Shown piece after piece: positions 19,710 to 28,379 of a DNA stretch of 64,000 bases; the first letter of the stretch is position 1, and every line of letters starts with the position of its first letter. The notes under the pieces were generated by a model. That model was given only the letters and a program-made list of their open reading frames with translations. It made no database searches and was not told where the DNA came from. The position numbers and the translations under genes were made by a program. The DNA comes from Bacilliculturomica massiliensis (lineage in GTDB: Bacteria; Bacillota; Clostridia; Peptostreptococcales; Anaerovoracaceae): contig NZ_LR027603.1 of the NCBI RefSeq assembly GCF_900605495.1, positions 1,489,997-1,553,996 of the forward strand. The letters run 5' to 3'.

Positions 19710-19979
19710 TTACTTCTGAAGCAATTCGTCTACGCTGGGATTCGGTCTGGGGATCACGTGGGTGGATACCACTTCACCCACGTTTCCCGCGGCCACATTT
19801 CCGGCTTCCACCGCGGCCTTCACCGCGCCGACGTCGCCCCGCACCATCACGGTCACCAGTCCGGATCCGATCTTCTCATATCCGCACAGTTCCACGCTGG
19901 CGGCCTTTGTCATGGCGTCCGCCGCCTCGATCGCTCCGACTAAACCTCTTGTTTCGATCATTCCTAATGCTCCGCTCAT
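19710..19979 (-). CDS. eutM: BMC-H hexameric shell protein (EutM/PduA-like)
   Basis: An 89-aa single-BMC shell subunit: [41 protein letters not shown] and the C-terminal [14 protein letters not shown] are classic for EutM/PduA/PduJ. Its hexamers tile the shell facets, with the pore loop near KIGSG. The ATG follows AGGAGG and overlaps the end of the PduK-like gene by four bases. A near-paralogue lies at 20585-20860; which one is the closer EutM cannot be settled here. Confidence 0.95.
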   Translation of the reverse strand: MSGALGMIETRGLVGAIEAADAMTKAASVELCGYEKIGSGLVTVMVRGDVGAVKAAVEAGNVAAGNVGEVVSTHVIPRPNPSVDELLQK

Positions 19980-20545
19980 CTTTCTTCCTCCTGTTTTCTA
20001 ATGATATCTTTGTAATGCATACATTTCGTCCTTGCTTCTCCGCGGACCCTGGGGCACCGGGGATCCAGACAAAGATTGCAGACCGTTTGTTTTTCGATTC
20101 CTTCTTCTGCCGGCTCCTGGTCTTCCGCGGGGATCTGAGCAGCTTCCGCCCCATCGTCCTCTGCTTCTGCCGGCTCCACCTTCTCCGCTTCCTCTGCTTC
20201 CGCCGCTTCCATCACATCTTCTTCTGTTTTCCGCGGCGCGCGCCATCCTATGTCTCCCCGCCTGCCCATTGTCTGGGACAGCATGATCCCAAGCTCATCG
20301 CTGGGACTGGGAATGACCTTGACTGCAAAGACAGCTCCTCCCATATCTTCCACTGAGCGGACCGCCGCTTCCACAGCCATTTTGACCGCGCTGACCCCGC
20401 CCTGAAGCTTCACCGTCATGCGGCCGCCGCCCCGGGAGCTTTCCAGCCCCGCCAGCGCCACGTCCGCCGTCTTTATCGCCGTGTCCATCGCCACTACGGC
20501 AGCGGCCTTGCCGACCAGCTCAATGAGTCCCAACGCTTTTTCCAT
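19976..20545 (-). CDS. PduK-like BMC shell protein with Cys-rich C-terminal extension
   Basis: A 189-aa protein: a BMC domain (residues 1-85, [18 protein letters not shown], ending [12 protein letters not shown]), a roughly 70-residue acidic Ala/Glu/Pro linker, and a C-terminal Cys motif CX2CX4CX10C followed by a basic/acidic tail. PduK has the same arrangement, and the four cysteines could bind zinc or an Fe-S cluster. I chose the ATG at 20545 because GGGAGGG is six bases upstream. Flanked by two BMC-H genes, it is clearly part of the shell set. Confidence 0.86.
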   Translation of the reverse strand: MEKALGLIELVGKAAAVVAMDTAIKTADVALAGLESSRGGGRMTVKLQGGVSAVKMAVEAAVRSVEDMGGAVFAVKVIPSPSDELGIMLSQTMGRRGDIGWRAPRKTEEDVMEAAEAEEAEKVEPAEAEDDGAEAAQIPAEDQEPAEEGIEKQTVCNLCLDPRCPRVRGEARTKCMHYKDIIRKQEEER

Positions 20546-20584
20546 CCGCATCCCTCCCTTCGCGAATCGCCGGCCTCAGGGGTG

Positions 20585-20860
20585 TTATTCCGCGCCCAGC
20601 ATCTGATTGACGCCTGTATGAGGTCTGGGGATCACGTGGCAGGATACCACCTCACCCACGCTTCCGGCGGCGGCGCCGCCGGCTTCCACAGCCGCCTTCA
20701 CCGCGCCTACGTCCCCTCTGACCATTACGGTCACCAGTCCGGATCCGATTTTCTCCATGCTCTCCAGCTTTACGCTGGCCGCCTTGACCATGGCGTCGGC
20801 CGCTTCCACCGCCGCGATGAGTCCTCTTGTCTCGATCATTCCTAACGCTTCTGAATTCAT
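20585..20860 (-). CDS. BMC-H hexameric shell protein, second EutM/PduA-like copy
   Basis: A 91-aa shell subunit sharing most residues with the 89-aa BMC-H protein downstream ([60 protein letters not shown]). The pore-region and C-terminal differences may tune permeability or packing. AAGAGGT precedes the ATG. It lies 90 bases after the EutQ-like gene. Confidence 0.95.
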   Translation of the reverse strand: MNSEALGMIETRGLIAAVEAADAMVKAASVKLESMEKIGSGLVTVMVRGDVGAVKAAVEAGGAAAGSVGEVVSCHVIPRPHTGVNQMLGAE

Positions 20861-20949
20861 AATCTACCTCTTTCTGAACGATTTAACGAGTGTACTGACC
20901 CGTTCATATTTGGATAAATAGCCTGCCGAATCGTAAGCGGGGCAGTACG

Positions 20950-21402
20950 CTAAAGCTCCGCGTTTGCCCAGTCCGCCGGATACGTATAATATACGGCCCG
21001 GCACGTTTCAGGCGATGAAAAGCAGATGGACGTGCCTTTTGGAATATGCATGATATCGCCCTTATAGCCCAGATTGTGTCTCCCCTCGACGATGATGTCT
21101 AAAACGCCGTCCACCACGTAGTAAAATTCGTCGTAGGTCAGCGTCCACGGATAGGTGCTGTGGTCGATTTCAAGGATGCCGCAGCCCAGTCTCGGGCTTT
21201 CCTCCAGTGTCACCACGTCCATCAGCCGGACCTTTGCCGGCACGCCCACGTCAAAGGGCTGACATTTTACCGTTTCCGTCTTGATACAGATCACGCCGGA
21301 CGGATCGGTCCGCTTCTCAAAAACAGCTTCCTCATTCTTTTCCGCTCCTTCCTCCAGGACCTCCTTCACGATCCTGTAGATGAGCTCGCGATTCACTTCC
21401 AT
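20950..21402 (-). CDS. eutQ: EutQ-like cupin protein
   Basis: A 150-aa protein whose C-terminal 100 residues form a cupin barrel (SPRLGCGILEIDHSTYPWTL, YYVVDGVLDIIVEG, GDIMHIPKGTSICFSS), as in EutQ. EutQ is reported to have acetate kinase activity and is needed for compartment formation in Salmonella. The N-terminal helix (NRELIYRIVKEVLEEG) resembles the encapsulation helices of EutE and PduL. GGGAGG precedes the start. It is placed between eutL and the BMC-H genes. Confidence 0.9.
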   Translation of the reverse strand: MEVNRELIYRIVKEVLEEGAEKNEEAVFEKRTDPSGVICIKTETVKCQPFDVGVPAKVRLMDVVTLEESPRLGCGILEIDHSTYPWTLTYDEFYYVVDGVLDIIVEGRHNLGYKGDIMHIPKGTSICFSSPETCRAVYYTYPADWANAEL

Positions 21403-21423
21403 TTATAAACCTCCCTCACAAAT

Positions 21424-22083
21424 TTATCGTCCGTAGATCGGATGATCCGCGATTTCCTGCACGGCCGCGCCGAAGGCTTCGCAGCAGATCACGCATTCCG
21501 ACTGGCTGCCCGTAAAAATAGCTCCGCTGCAGTTGGTCTCCGTGGGCGGCGTGTAGAATTTGACCATCCTGGCGTTGGAAGCCTTGTCCGCCGCGTCCGC
21601 GCCGAAGATGGATTCGATGGGCGGTCCCACCAGATACGCCATGGCGCAGCCGGGAGGAATACCCATGGTACTGGAAAAATACGTGCCCACGCTGGCGGCC
21701 GTGTAGGTCAGGTACGCAATGCTGTCGTCGTCGTTGCAGCTGACCGCGTACACCTGCTTACTGTCGTAAAATTCGTTGATGGCGTCCATGGCCGCCTGGA
21801 CGCTTGACACCGTTTTCCCGGCGAATATGCCGATGCCCTCGCCCTGCAATTTGGAAGAGGAATTGGCGTTGCCGCCGTAGAAGGACCCTGTGTAGGTCAC
21901 GTCCACGTCCGCTTTCTTGGTGGCTTCATCCAGCGCCAGGAAGACAAAGTCGTCGATGGTGGCCGTCAATACGGCGCAGCTGGTATGCTCCGGAGAAAGC
22001 CGCAGTTCCTCTTTTAATACCTCGCTCACCTGAGATATGAGCACCATGCTCAGGATCTCAGGATATATCTTGTCGTTTCTCAT
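21424..22083 (-). CDS. eutL: Trimeric shell protein EutL
   Basis: A 219-aa tandem-BMC shell protein forming trimers with a gated central pore and, in characterised homologues, an ethanolamine-binding site. Recognisable EutL segments are IYPEILSMVLISQVSEVL near the N-terminus, FLALDEATKKADVDV, the GSFYGGNANSSSKLQGEGIGIFAG loop region, and FYTPPTETNCSGAIFTGSQSEC near the end. The ribosome site is modest (AGAGAGA). It lies 23 bases after eutC. Confidence 0.95.
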   Translation of the reverse strand: MRNDKIYPEILSMVLISQVSEVLKEELRLSPEHTSCAVLTATIDDFVFLALDEATKKADVDVTYTGSFYGGNANSSSKLQGEGIGIFAGKTVSSVQAAMDAINEFYDSKQVYAVSCNDDDSIAYLTYTAASVGTYFSSTMGIPPGCAMAYLVGPPIESIFGADAADKASNARMVKFYTPPTETNCSGAIFTGSQSECVICCEAFGAAVQEIADHPIYGR

Positions 22084-22106
22084 TTCTGTCTCTCTTTCCG
22101 AAACCC

Positions 22107-23021
22107 TTAAATAATCAGATCCACGCCGCTTTTCTGTTCCTTGAGAATGCGGGCGATCAGATCTGAAATGTACGCGCCCGCCTCCGCGGGAGGCGTTCCT
22201 CCATTATCCTGAATGTTGGACACGCAGGTGCGCTTCGATTCCAGAATACCGACCTTCGGTCCATACGTGATATAGCATCCCAGGCCGTCCCAGGAAAGCA
22301 GTCCCGGCCGTTCCCCCAAAATGACGCACACTACCTTGGCGCCTACCTCCTGTCCGATCAGATCCCCGATCCCCACCCTGGTATATTCCACAAAGCACGG
22401 GGTGCCGTAATCGATCTTATTTGCCTGGAGTCCCTGGAGCAGCGCCGGCAGCAGCTCCGGCATGCTCTTCTCCAGGCCCTGATTGCTCTGTCCCTCGCCG
22501 ATGACGATCTGCACATCCGGATTTTTCTTGAGCTGGGTCCTGACGATATTCATATTTGCGTCGTCCAGAAGGACTCCCAGGTCCGGCCTCATGAGATACT
22601 CCTCCTTGGAGGACGGCATGCTCTTCAAGACCGGATATCCCAGAGAGCCGACAAATTCTTTATTGAGCGGCGTCCACACCGCGTCCACCGCCGCCGAAAG
22701 GTTTGCCATCTTTCTGATGTTTATCATCGTCTTTTCTCTGTCTCCGGCCCTGCCCGTGGCCGTTCTGGCAGGCGTGGAACGTTTCAGTCTCATGAGAGCT
22801 TCTTTATTTTTCGGATTTTCAACGAGACAGATCTCTTCTTCCGGTATCATCGCGATATCCACCAGGCTTTCATCGCTTACCGAAGAACGGTCCGCCTGTC
22901 CTGCTCTCACCGCCGCCCCGCTGCCCGCCGTTGAAGATCCGTCCCCCGGCAGCTCCAGATCACCTAACGCTTTTATCACCGCCTGGATGATCGCTTCTTC
23001 ATTTATATTCTGATTCGCCAT
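22107..23021 (-). CDS. eutC: Ethanolamine ammonia-lyase small subunit
   Basis: Small subunit of the AdoCbl-dependent lyase (304 aa). The first 20 residues (NINEEAIIQAVIKALGDLEL) form an amphipathic helix known in EutC to direct the enzyme into the compartment; a variable linker follows to about residue 75. The conserved core includes ARTATGRAG, NMNIVRTQLKKNPDVQIVIGEG, and the cobalamin-contact region VILGERPGLLSWDGLGCYITYGP. GGAGG precedes the ATG. It follows eutB by 54 bases. Confidence 0.97.
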   Translation of the reverse strand: MANQNINEEAIIQAVIKALGDLELPGDGSSTAGSGAAVRAGQADRSSVSDESLVDIAMIPEEEICLVENPKNKEALMRLKRSTPARTATGRAGDREKTMINIRKMANLSAAVDAVWTPLNKEFVGSLGYPVLKSMPSSKEEYLMRPDLGVLLDDANMNIVRTQLKKNPDVQIVIGEGQSNQGLEKSMPELLPALLQGLQANKIDYGTPCFVEYTRVGIGDLIGQEVGAKVVCVILGERPGLLSWDGLGCYITYGPKVGILESKRTCVSNIQDNGGTPPAEAGAYISDLIARILKEQKSGVDLII

Positions 23022-23075
23022 TTCAAGCCTCCATTCTAAACAATCAAAACGTTACCATCGAGCGTGTCATTCCGC

Positions 23076-24440
23076 CTAGAGGAAGATCGACGCGTCGCCT
23101 GCATTTTCTCCCAGATTTCCCTCCTCGTCTAAAATGCCCCACTTCTGACACCATCTCTCGAATTCGGGAATGGTGCGGAGCCCCAGCATTCTGCGCATGG
23201 TCGCACAATCGTGGAAGGATGTGTCCATGTTGTACGTGGTGACGTCCTGAGCGCCGGGAACGCCGATCCAGAACTGCGTGCCCGCAAGACTGGCTGTCAT
23301 CATGACCACGTCGTTGTCGTTGTAGTCCGCCTTCACATGACTGGAAAACGCAATGTCCGTTCCGATGGGGATCCCCGACATCTTGGCCATGAACACATCC
23401 TCCAGCATGGATCTGGTGCACTGCTTGGCGTCGTACTGCACCTCAGGCCCCACAAAGCCCACCACATCGTTTACGATAAAGGGAGCGAAGCGCTTGCCAA
23501 ACCCGTAGGTACGGGCCTCAAGGGTAGCCATATCGGCTCCGTAATGCATATTGCCCGCGTTTTCCGGACCCTGTCCCGTTTCAAAGTACATGACGTTGGG
23601 CCCTGTGGAAGTCCCGTATCTCAGGGCGGTCTGCCTGGCCTCCTCCAGGATCTCCACGCTTACGCCGAAGGTCTCGTTGCACTTCTGCGTTCCCGCGATG
23701 CTGGCAAAGATCAGGTCGGAAGGCGATCCGCTCTTCATCGCTTCCATCATGGTGGTGACGTGGACCAGATAGCACACCTGGGTGGGAATTTCATATTTTT
23801 CCTTCAGTTCCTGCAGCATGTTCATGATCCTGCGGGTGGTATCCAGATTTGTGGTGGCCGGATTGATCCCGATCACGCAGTCGCCGCTGGCGTAGCTCAG
23901 TCCCTCGAAGATGGACATCCTGATCCCATTGGGATCGTCGCTGGGATGATTGGGCTGAAGTCTGGTGGCCAGGATCCCCGGCTGGCCGAGCGTGGTGTTG
24001 CAATGGGTGATGTTTCTTATTTTCCTCGCCGCGTAGACCAGGTCCATGTTTCCCATCAGCTTCGACACTCCTGAGATCGTCTCCGAGCTCAATCCCCGCA
24101 TGATCCGCTTCAGATCATTTTCGCTGGTTTTGTCGCTGAGGATGTACTCTCTCAGCTCTGATATGGACCAGTTCCTGATGCTGTCGTAGATCTGTTCATT
24201 CAGATCGTCCTGGATCACCCGCGTCACTTCGTCCTCTTCATAGGGGACCACCGGATTTTCCCGCAGGTCCGACACCAGCAGGTCGCCCAGCACAATTTTT
24301 GCGGCCAGTCTTTCCTGCTCAGACTCGGCGGCGATCCCGCAGAGTACCTCGCCGCTCTTTAAATCGCCGGATTTGGCGAGGACCTCTTTGACAGAGTTAA
24401 ATTGATACACTTTACCAAAAAGTTTTGATTTTAATAACAT
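23076..24440 (-). CDS. eutB: Ethanolamine ammonia-lyase large subunit
   Basis: Catalytic TIM-barrel subunit (454 aa) that, with EutC and AdoCbl, converts ethanolamine to acetaldehyde and ammonia. Clear EutB segments include NTTLGQPGILATRLQPNHPSDDP, SYASGDCVIGINPATTNLD, FETGQGPENAGNMHYGADMAT and the C-terminal GVPGAQDVTTYNMDTSFHD. Start at 24440 behind AGAGGAGAG. It lies 19 bases after eutA, in the standard eutABC order. Confidence 0.98.
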   Translation of the reverse strand: MLLKSKLFGKVYQFNSVKEVLAKSGDLKSGEVLCGIAAESEQERLAAKIVLGDLLVSDLRENPVVPYEEDEVTRVIQDDLNEQIYDSIRNWSISELREYILSDKTSENDLKRIMRGLSSETISGVSKLMGNMDLVYAARKIRNITHCNTTLGQPGILATRLQPNHPSDDPNGIRMSIFEGLSYASGDCVIGINPATTNLDTTRRIMNMLQELKEKYEIPTQVCYLVHVTTMMEAMKSGSPSDLIFASIAGTQKCNETFGVSVEILEEARQTALRYGTSTGPNVMYFETGQGPENAGNMHYGADMATLEARTYGFGKRFAPFIVNDVVGFVGPEVQYDAKQCTRSMLEDVFMAKMSGIPIGTDIAFSSHVKADYNDNDVVMMTASLAGTQFWIGVPGAQDVTTYNMDTSFHDCATMRRMLGLRTIPEFERWCQKWGILDEEGNLGENAGDASIFL

Positions 24441-24459
24441 GTGTCTCTCCTCTCGACTC

Positions 24460-25899
24460 TCAATAATTAAATGCGATCGTTTTTATCACCACGGGCACCG
24501 AATCTGCAACGCCCACAGGTCTTCCAATATCGATGTAATCGCCGTCGCCCACGTCCACGGAATCAATGCAGATCACTTCCTTCCCCGGGGGCAGGCGCAT
24601 GGAAAGACTCTGTCCCAGGACCTTTCCATAGTCCCCGTAAAGGATGACCACCAGCAGCTGCTGAGCCGCCATCAATTCTCTTGTTGCACCGATCACTCTC
24701 TCAGCCAGATCCACCACATCTTGAAACCCCATCTTTTTATCCACTTTCAGGTTCAGCGCTATGGTCTGATCTCCGTCCAGACCCTGCAGCCACTCTGTTT
24801 TCTTTTTCACCTGATCCGTGAATTCTTCCGGGGGCAGGTGAAGGGGATCTTCAATGGCCAGTATGGGAACATTCTTCAGCGGCAGCAGTTCCGGCCGGGT
24901 GACGGCGATGGTCCCGCCGCTCACATCCACGGAATGACTGCCGGCCCCGATCACGGTGGCGCTTATGGTCTCCTTCGGCTTCACCACCCGAAGGGAATGC
25001 TTCTCTATGGCTTTTTTCAGCGAATCCGCAAGGTATACGCCGATATCGCCGTATTTCAGCTTGTCTTTTTCTTCCGGCTCGTAGACCAGTTTCCCGACTC
25101 CGCCGGAAAACGACACCACGTCGATCTTTTTGACCGGACCCCGGTTTTCTCCCTTCTCCGTGCGGAGAAACAGGTAATGTTCATTGGTCTGCGACGGTTC
25201 CAGCTTTCCCATGACCGCCTCCGCCATGGCATCGGTGATCTGCGTGATCTCCGATGCGTTTAAAACGGCGCCCAGCTCTGCGGAGACGCCCAGCCGCCGC
25301 CCCATCTCCGCGATCTTCGGAAAGACGTATTCGATCCTCGTAGAGCCCCGGCTGAACCGGATCAGCCGTCCGCCCACATCCAGACAATCGGCGTCGATGC
25401 AGTTTCCATCGTAGAAGGCCGCCGTGTTGGTGGTCCCGCCTCCGATATCCATATTGCAGATGGTCTCTACCTGATCCACGGAATACTGCTGTGCTCCGCT
25501 GCCCTTGCCGGCCAAAATGCTCTCCAAACTGGGCCCCGCGGCGGCTACCACGAAGTCTCCCGCGAACCTGCTGATCTCCCCCAGGACTCTTTCGGCGTTG
25601 ACCTTCCTTGCGGTATCCCCCGTTATGATAACGGCCCCTGTCTCAACGTCGCCCGGGTCTACGCCGGCGGCGCTGTATTCCTTTTCGACGATCTCTCTGA
25701 TCCCCTCCGCGTCCAGCTCTACATTGGATCTCAGAGGCGTAAAATAGACGGGACTTCGATAGATCACACTTCTGTCTGTGATCTCCGTCCTCGGCATGTA
25801 CATATCGCCTGTCATCTTTTCGATGGTCAGACTGCTAAAGACCAGCGAAGTCGTTGAGGTTCCAATGTCGATACCCACGCTCAATATTTTTTCCGCCAC
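24460..25899 (-). CDS. eutA: Ethanolamine ammonia-lyase reactivase EutA
   Basis: ATP-dependent chaperone-like reactivating factor that exchanges damaged cobalamin in EutBC (479 aa). It shows an actin/Hsp70-like ATPase fold: SVGIDIGTSTTSLVFS (phosphate 1), NMDIGGGTTNTAAFYDG (phosphate 2) and SFSGGVGKL (adenosine). I chose a GTG start at 25899, preceded by AAAGGAG, because it aligns the N-terminus with EutA proteins. An ATG-initiated frame 33 codons longer would run through the leader terminator RNA. Expression is gated by the ANTAR-type leader at 25968-26049. Confidence 0.94.
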   Translation of the reverse strand: MAEKILSVGIDIGTSTTSLVFSSLTIEKMTGDMYMPRTEITDRSVIYRSPVYFTPLRSNVELDAEGIREIVEKEYSAAGVDPGDVETGAVIITGDTARKVNAERVLGEISRFAGDFVVAAAGPSLESILAGKGSGAQQYSVDQVETICNMDIGGGTTNTAAFYDGNCIDADCLDVGGRLIRFSRGSTRIEYVFPKIAEMGRRLGVSAELGAVLNASEITQITDAMAEAVMGKLEPSQTNEHYLFLRTEKGENRGPVKKIDVVSFSGGVGKLVYEPEEKDKLKYGDIGVYLADSLKKAIEKHSLRVVKPKETISATVIGAGSHSVDVSGGTIAVTRPELLPLKNVPILAIEDPLHLPPEEFTDQVKKKTEWLQGLDGDQTIALNLKVDKKMGFQDVVDLAERVIGATRELMAAQQLLVVILYGDYGKVLGQSLSMRLPPGKEVICIDSVDVGDGDYIDIGRPVGVADSVPVVIKTIAFNY

Positions 25900-25967
25900 C
25901 TCCTGACGCTCCTTTCCCCGTTCTGCCGTCCCACAGAAGGCCGAATCAAACGCGGCCTTTCTGATCG

Positions 25968-26049
25968 AAAAAAAAAGCTTATCGACACAGAACACCACAT
26001 GTTCCTTTACCGATAAGCTTCAGCGCTTACATACCTGCTTCTCTGCAGA
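25968..26049 (-). promoter_or_regulatory. ANTAR (EutV) antiterminator leader of eutABC and downstream shell operon
   Basis: Minus-strand RNA. Hairpin P1 (26034-26049) has a CUGC/GCAG stem and hexaloop AGAGAA, with A at loop position 1 and G at 4 as in characterised EutV sites. Three bases on, P2 (26013-26030) has a UAAGC/GCUUA stem and loop GCUGAA. The 3' arm of P2 is also the start of the terminator stem AAGCTTATCG (26011-26020), which pairs with CGATAAGCTT (25975-25984) before a run of nine U. P2 and the terminator are therefore mutually exclusive. Confidence 0.85.
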
Positions 26050-26054
26050 TAAAC

Positions 26055-27530
26055 CTATATTGTATTATTTTCTATGCAGCGGAAGGTGAACACAACGGAG
26101 GTTCCCGTCGAGTCCGATAAATACGATATCTGACCCTTCAGCTTCTGCTTCACGATATTTTCCGCGATCTGATGTCCCAGACCTTCATCAGCCTTATCCA
26201 TCTTCTCGCAGTCAAACCCTCTTCCGTCGTCCGTCACCATGATCTCCGAGTACAGCGGACGCTTCAGCACGACCACCCTCACCCGTCCGTAAACACGGCC
26301 GTAAAACGCGTGTTTAAATGTGTTCTGCAGGAGTTCGTTCACCACCAGGGAAATATCGGTGGCGTCGTCCATGGTGACGTACGCGTTATCCCCCATCACT
26401 TCTATTTGAAGTCCGATATCCGAACTGCTGTCCACTAATCTCTTGAAATTTACCGTGATCTTTCTCAGAAGATCCAGTAAATTCACGACCTCCGTTCCCT
26501 CCTCCGAAAGCAGCTCGTAAGCGCTGGCAATGCTTAAAATACGATTCATCGCCTCGCTGAGAGCCAGCTTGATCCGTTCCTCCGGCAGCCTTCTTCTCTG
26601 CATATCCAAAAGGTTGTATACCGTTTGCAGATTATTCTTTATGCGGTGATGGATCTCTCTCACCACCACGGATTTATGGATCAGGTTCTCTTCGTTCTCT
26701 TTTTCCTGGGTCACGTCCTTAATGACGATGATGTAGTAATATCCATTCTTGGAGTAGCAGTATTCTCCGATCTCAAAATAGTTGCCCGCGCACCGCAGCG
26801 CCGTGTGATTCTCCGAGTTCTCGATCCCCGGCCCGACGGTTATGGGCCCGTGGAAGGAAAGATCATCGTAATGCTTACCGTAGATATCGTGGATATAGCC
26901 ATAGCCCTGATATACCCTCTGGGCCCGGTCGTTGCGGAAGATCACCGTCCTGCTCTCGTCCAGGACCACCACGGCGTCGTTGACGCATTCGGCCAATTCC
27001 GCAAGGTTGTTCAGAATGGGATATTTCTCCGTATCGATCTCGTGATAGACCACCTTTTTCCATTCTTCAGCGTCTTCCCGGGTCATATCCCGCTCCGAAA
27101 CGATGGCGCCGATTATTTTTCCATTGTTTTCTATGGGAACGCAATCCTGGATGATGCTGTTTCCTTCTGTGGTCGTGTAGGACACGGCGTGGATCTCACT
27201 GGTGGGAAGACCGTATCGCAGGGTCCGCAGGACAGCCGGCTCGTCCACATCGCTGACAATGGCGCCTATGGTGATGTAATTATACAGCGAATTGTCCGCG
27301 TAAGCCGCCGCAACGGTTATCGTATCGTTTCCCGAGGCCCTCACGCAATTGATGAAGCAGTCCCTTTGCCGCTTCTTCGCCATATCCACCAGCTCGACGG
27401 CCTTCTTATGTATGAGCGCCACATCGCTTTCATCTAAGATCGTGTGTTTTTTGCAGATGGAATCGATATCCTCGCAGAATCCGATCCGTTTATCTCTCTT
27501 CTCTTTTATAAAATTTCCTTCTATTATCAT
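26055..27530 (-). CDS. eutW: EutW-type sensor histidine kinase
   Basis: Cytoplasmic sensor kinase (491 aa) that phosphorylates EutV, in known systems in response to ethanolamine. An N-terminal sensor region (residues 1-150, H_kinase_N-like), a PAS domain (about 185-275), a HisKA_2-type phosphoacceptor (REIHHRIKNNLQ, His294/295) and a C-terminal ATPase domain (NELLQNTFKHAF, DDGRGF, EGLGHQIAENIV) are visible, with no membrane segment. Its ATG overlaps the eutV stop (ATGA). The eutA leader begins six bases after its stop codon. Confidence 0.93.
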   Translation of the reverse strand: MIIEGNFIKEKRDKRIGFCEDIDSICKKHTILDESDVALIHKKAVELVDMAKKRQRDCFINCVRASGNDTITVAAAYADNSLYNYITIGAIVSDVDEPAVLRTLRYGLPTSEIHAVSYTTTEGNSIIQDCVPIENNGKIIGAIVSERDMTREDAEEWKKVVYHEIDTEKYPILNNLAELAECVNDAVVVLDESRTVIFRNDRAQRVYQGYGYIHDIYGKHYDDLSFHGPITVGPGIENSENHTALRCAGNYFEIGEYCYSKNGYYYIIVIKDVTQEKENEENLIHKSVVVREIHHRIKNNLQTVYNLLDMQRRRLPEERIKLALSEAMNRILSIASAYELLSEEGTEVVNLLDLLRKITVNFKRLVDSSSDIGLQIEVMGDNAYVTMDDATDISLVVNELLQNTFKHAFYGRVYGRVRVVVLKRPLYSEIMVTDDGRGFDCEKMDKADEGLGHQIAENIVKQKLKGQISYLSDSTGTSVVFTFRCIENNTI

Positions 27531-28102
27531 TTTTCATCCAACAGGCAGTCGAGAAGGATCTCGGCTACAAACTCCATAGAGATACTGTTTTCCTTGCTGA
27601 TTCCCCTGATATAATTGTAGGCTTCCTGCTCGCTCAGATTGAGCTTGTCCATGACCAGACCCTTGGTCCGCTCCAGCTTCTTTCTGGCCTCTATATTTTT
27701 GTTGACTTCGATGACCTCGCTTCTGAGACTTCTCAATTCCTTGCTTCTCACCGTGGCCACCTTTAAGGTGGACACCAGTGTTTTGGCGTCGATAGGCTTC
27801 ACCATAAACGCGGACACCCCGTATTTTCCGGCCTTCTGGACGAATTCCTCGTCGTCGAAGGCGCTTTCGATCACGATGGTATCCACATAGCCGCCTTCGT
27901 GGATAAACTTGGCGGTCCGCAGCCCGTCCAGACCCGGCATGCGGATATCCAGTATCAGAATGTCCGGCCTGTGTTCTTTGCACAGATCGATGGCAGCAAA
28001 CCCATTCGAGGCGGTGCCCACGATCTCATAGCCGCTGTCCTCCAGTATTTCTTTTAGATTCATTACAATGATAGGTTCGTCATCCGCTATAACAACTCTC
28101 AT
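27527..28102 (-). CDS. eutV: EutV-type response regulator with ANTAR RNA-binding domain
   Basis: Phosphorylation-activated antiterminator (191 aa). Receiver domain with phosphoacceptor Asp52 (DILILDIRMPG) and Lys in MVKPID; a coiled-coil region (about 115-140); and the C-terminal ANTAR domain (about 135-185, ERTKGLVMDKLNLSEQEAYNYIRGIS). The ATG at 28102 has GGGAG upstream; an extra 51 in-frame codons would pass through GC-rich hairpins and are rejected. The gene itself lies behind an ANTAR-like leader (28274-28362), so autoregulation is likely. Confidence 0.94.
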   Translation of the reverse strand: MRVVIADDEPIIVMNLKEILEDSGYEIVGTASNGFAAIDLCKEHRPDILILDIRMPGLDGLRTAKFIHEGGYVDTIVIESAFDDEEFVQKAGKYGVSAFMVKPIDAKTLVSTLKVATVRSKELRSLRSEVIEVNKNIEARKKLERTKGLVMDKLNLSEQEAYNYIRGISKENSISMEFVAEILLDCLLDEK

Positions 28103-28273
28103 ATCGCTTCTCCCGTTCATAAAAACCATAAAAAGCGGCTGCACCGTTCCGCCAGGGGACCTGAGGTCCCCTTCGGCGCCTGCTCTGCAGGCAGCGCCCG
28201 CCTGAATGCGGCGGGGCATACACTGCTCCCCCTTTTTATGTACCGGGATGATCAAAAGATATTTCCCTGTGCA

Positions 28274-28362
28274 TAAAAAAAAGCAACAACAAAATATGTA
28301 CTTATTACATATGCTTTGTTGTCACTTCAGCGTGGCAGGTTCTGCAATACCGTCTGCAGAAC
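28274..28362 (-). promoter_or_regulatory. ANTAR-like leader upstream of eutVW (probable autoregulation)
   Basis: Minus-strand RNA. P1 (28339-28362) is a GUUCUGC/GCAGAAC stem. P2 (28323-28334) is CAC-GCUGAA-GUG, with the same hexaloop as P2 of eutA. The terminator begins immediately after P2 (CAACAAAGCATATGT paired with ACATATTTTGTTG) and ends in eight U at 28275-28282. The remaining 170 nt to the eutV start hold two further GC-rich hairpins (GGGGACCT/AGGTCCCC and GCCTGC/GCAGGC). Confidence 0.75.
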
Positions 28363-28379
28363 GGTTATCATGTAATTAC

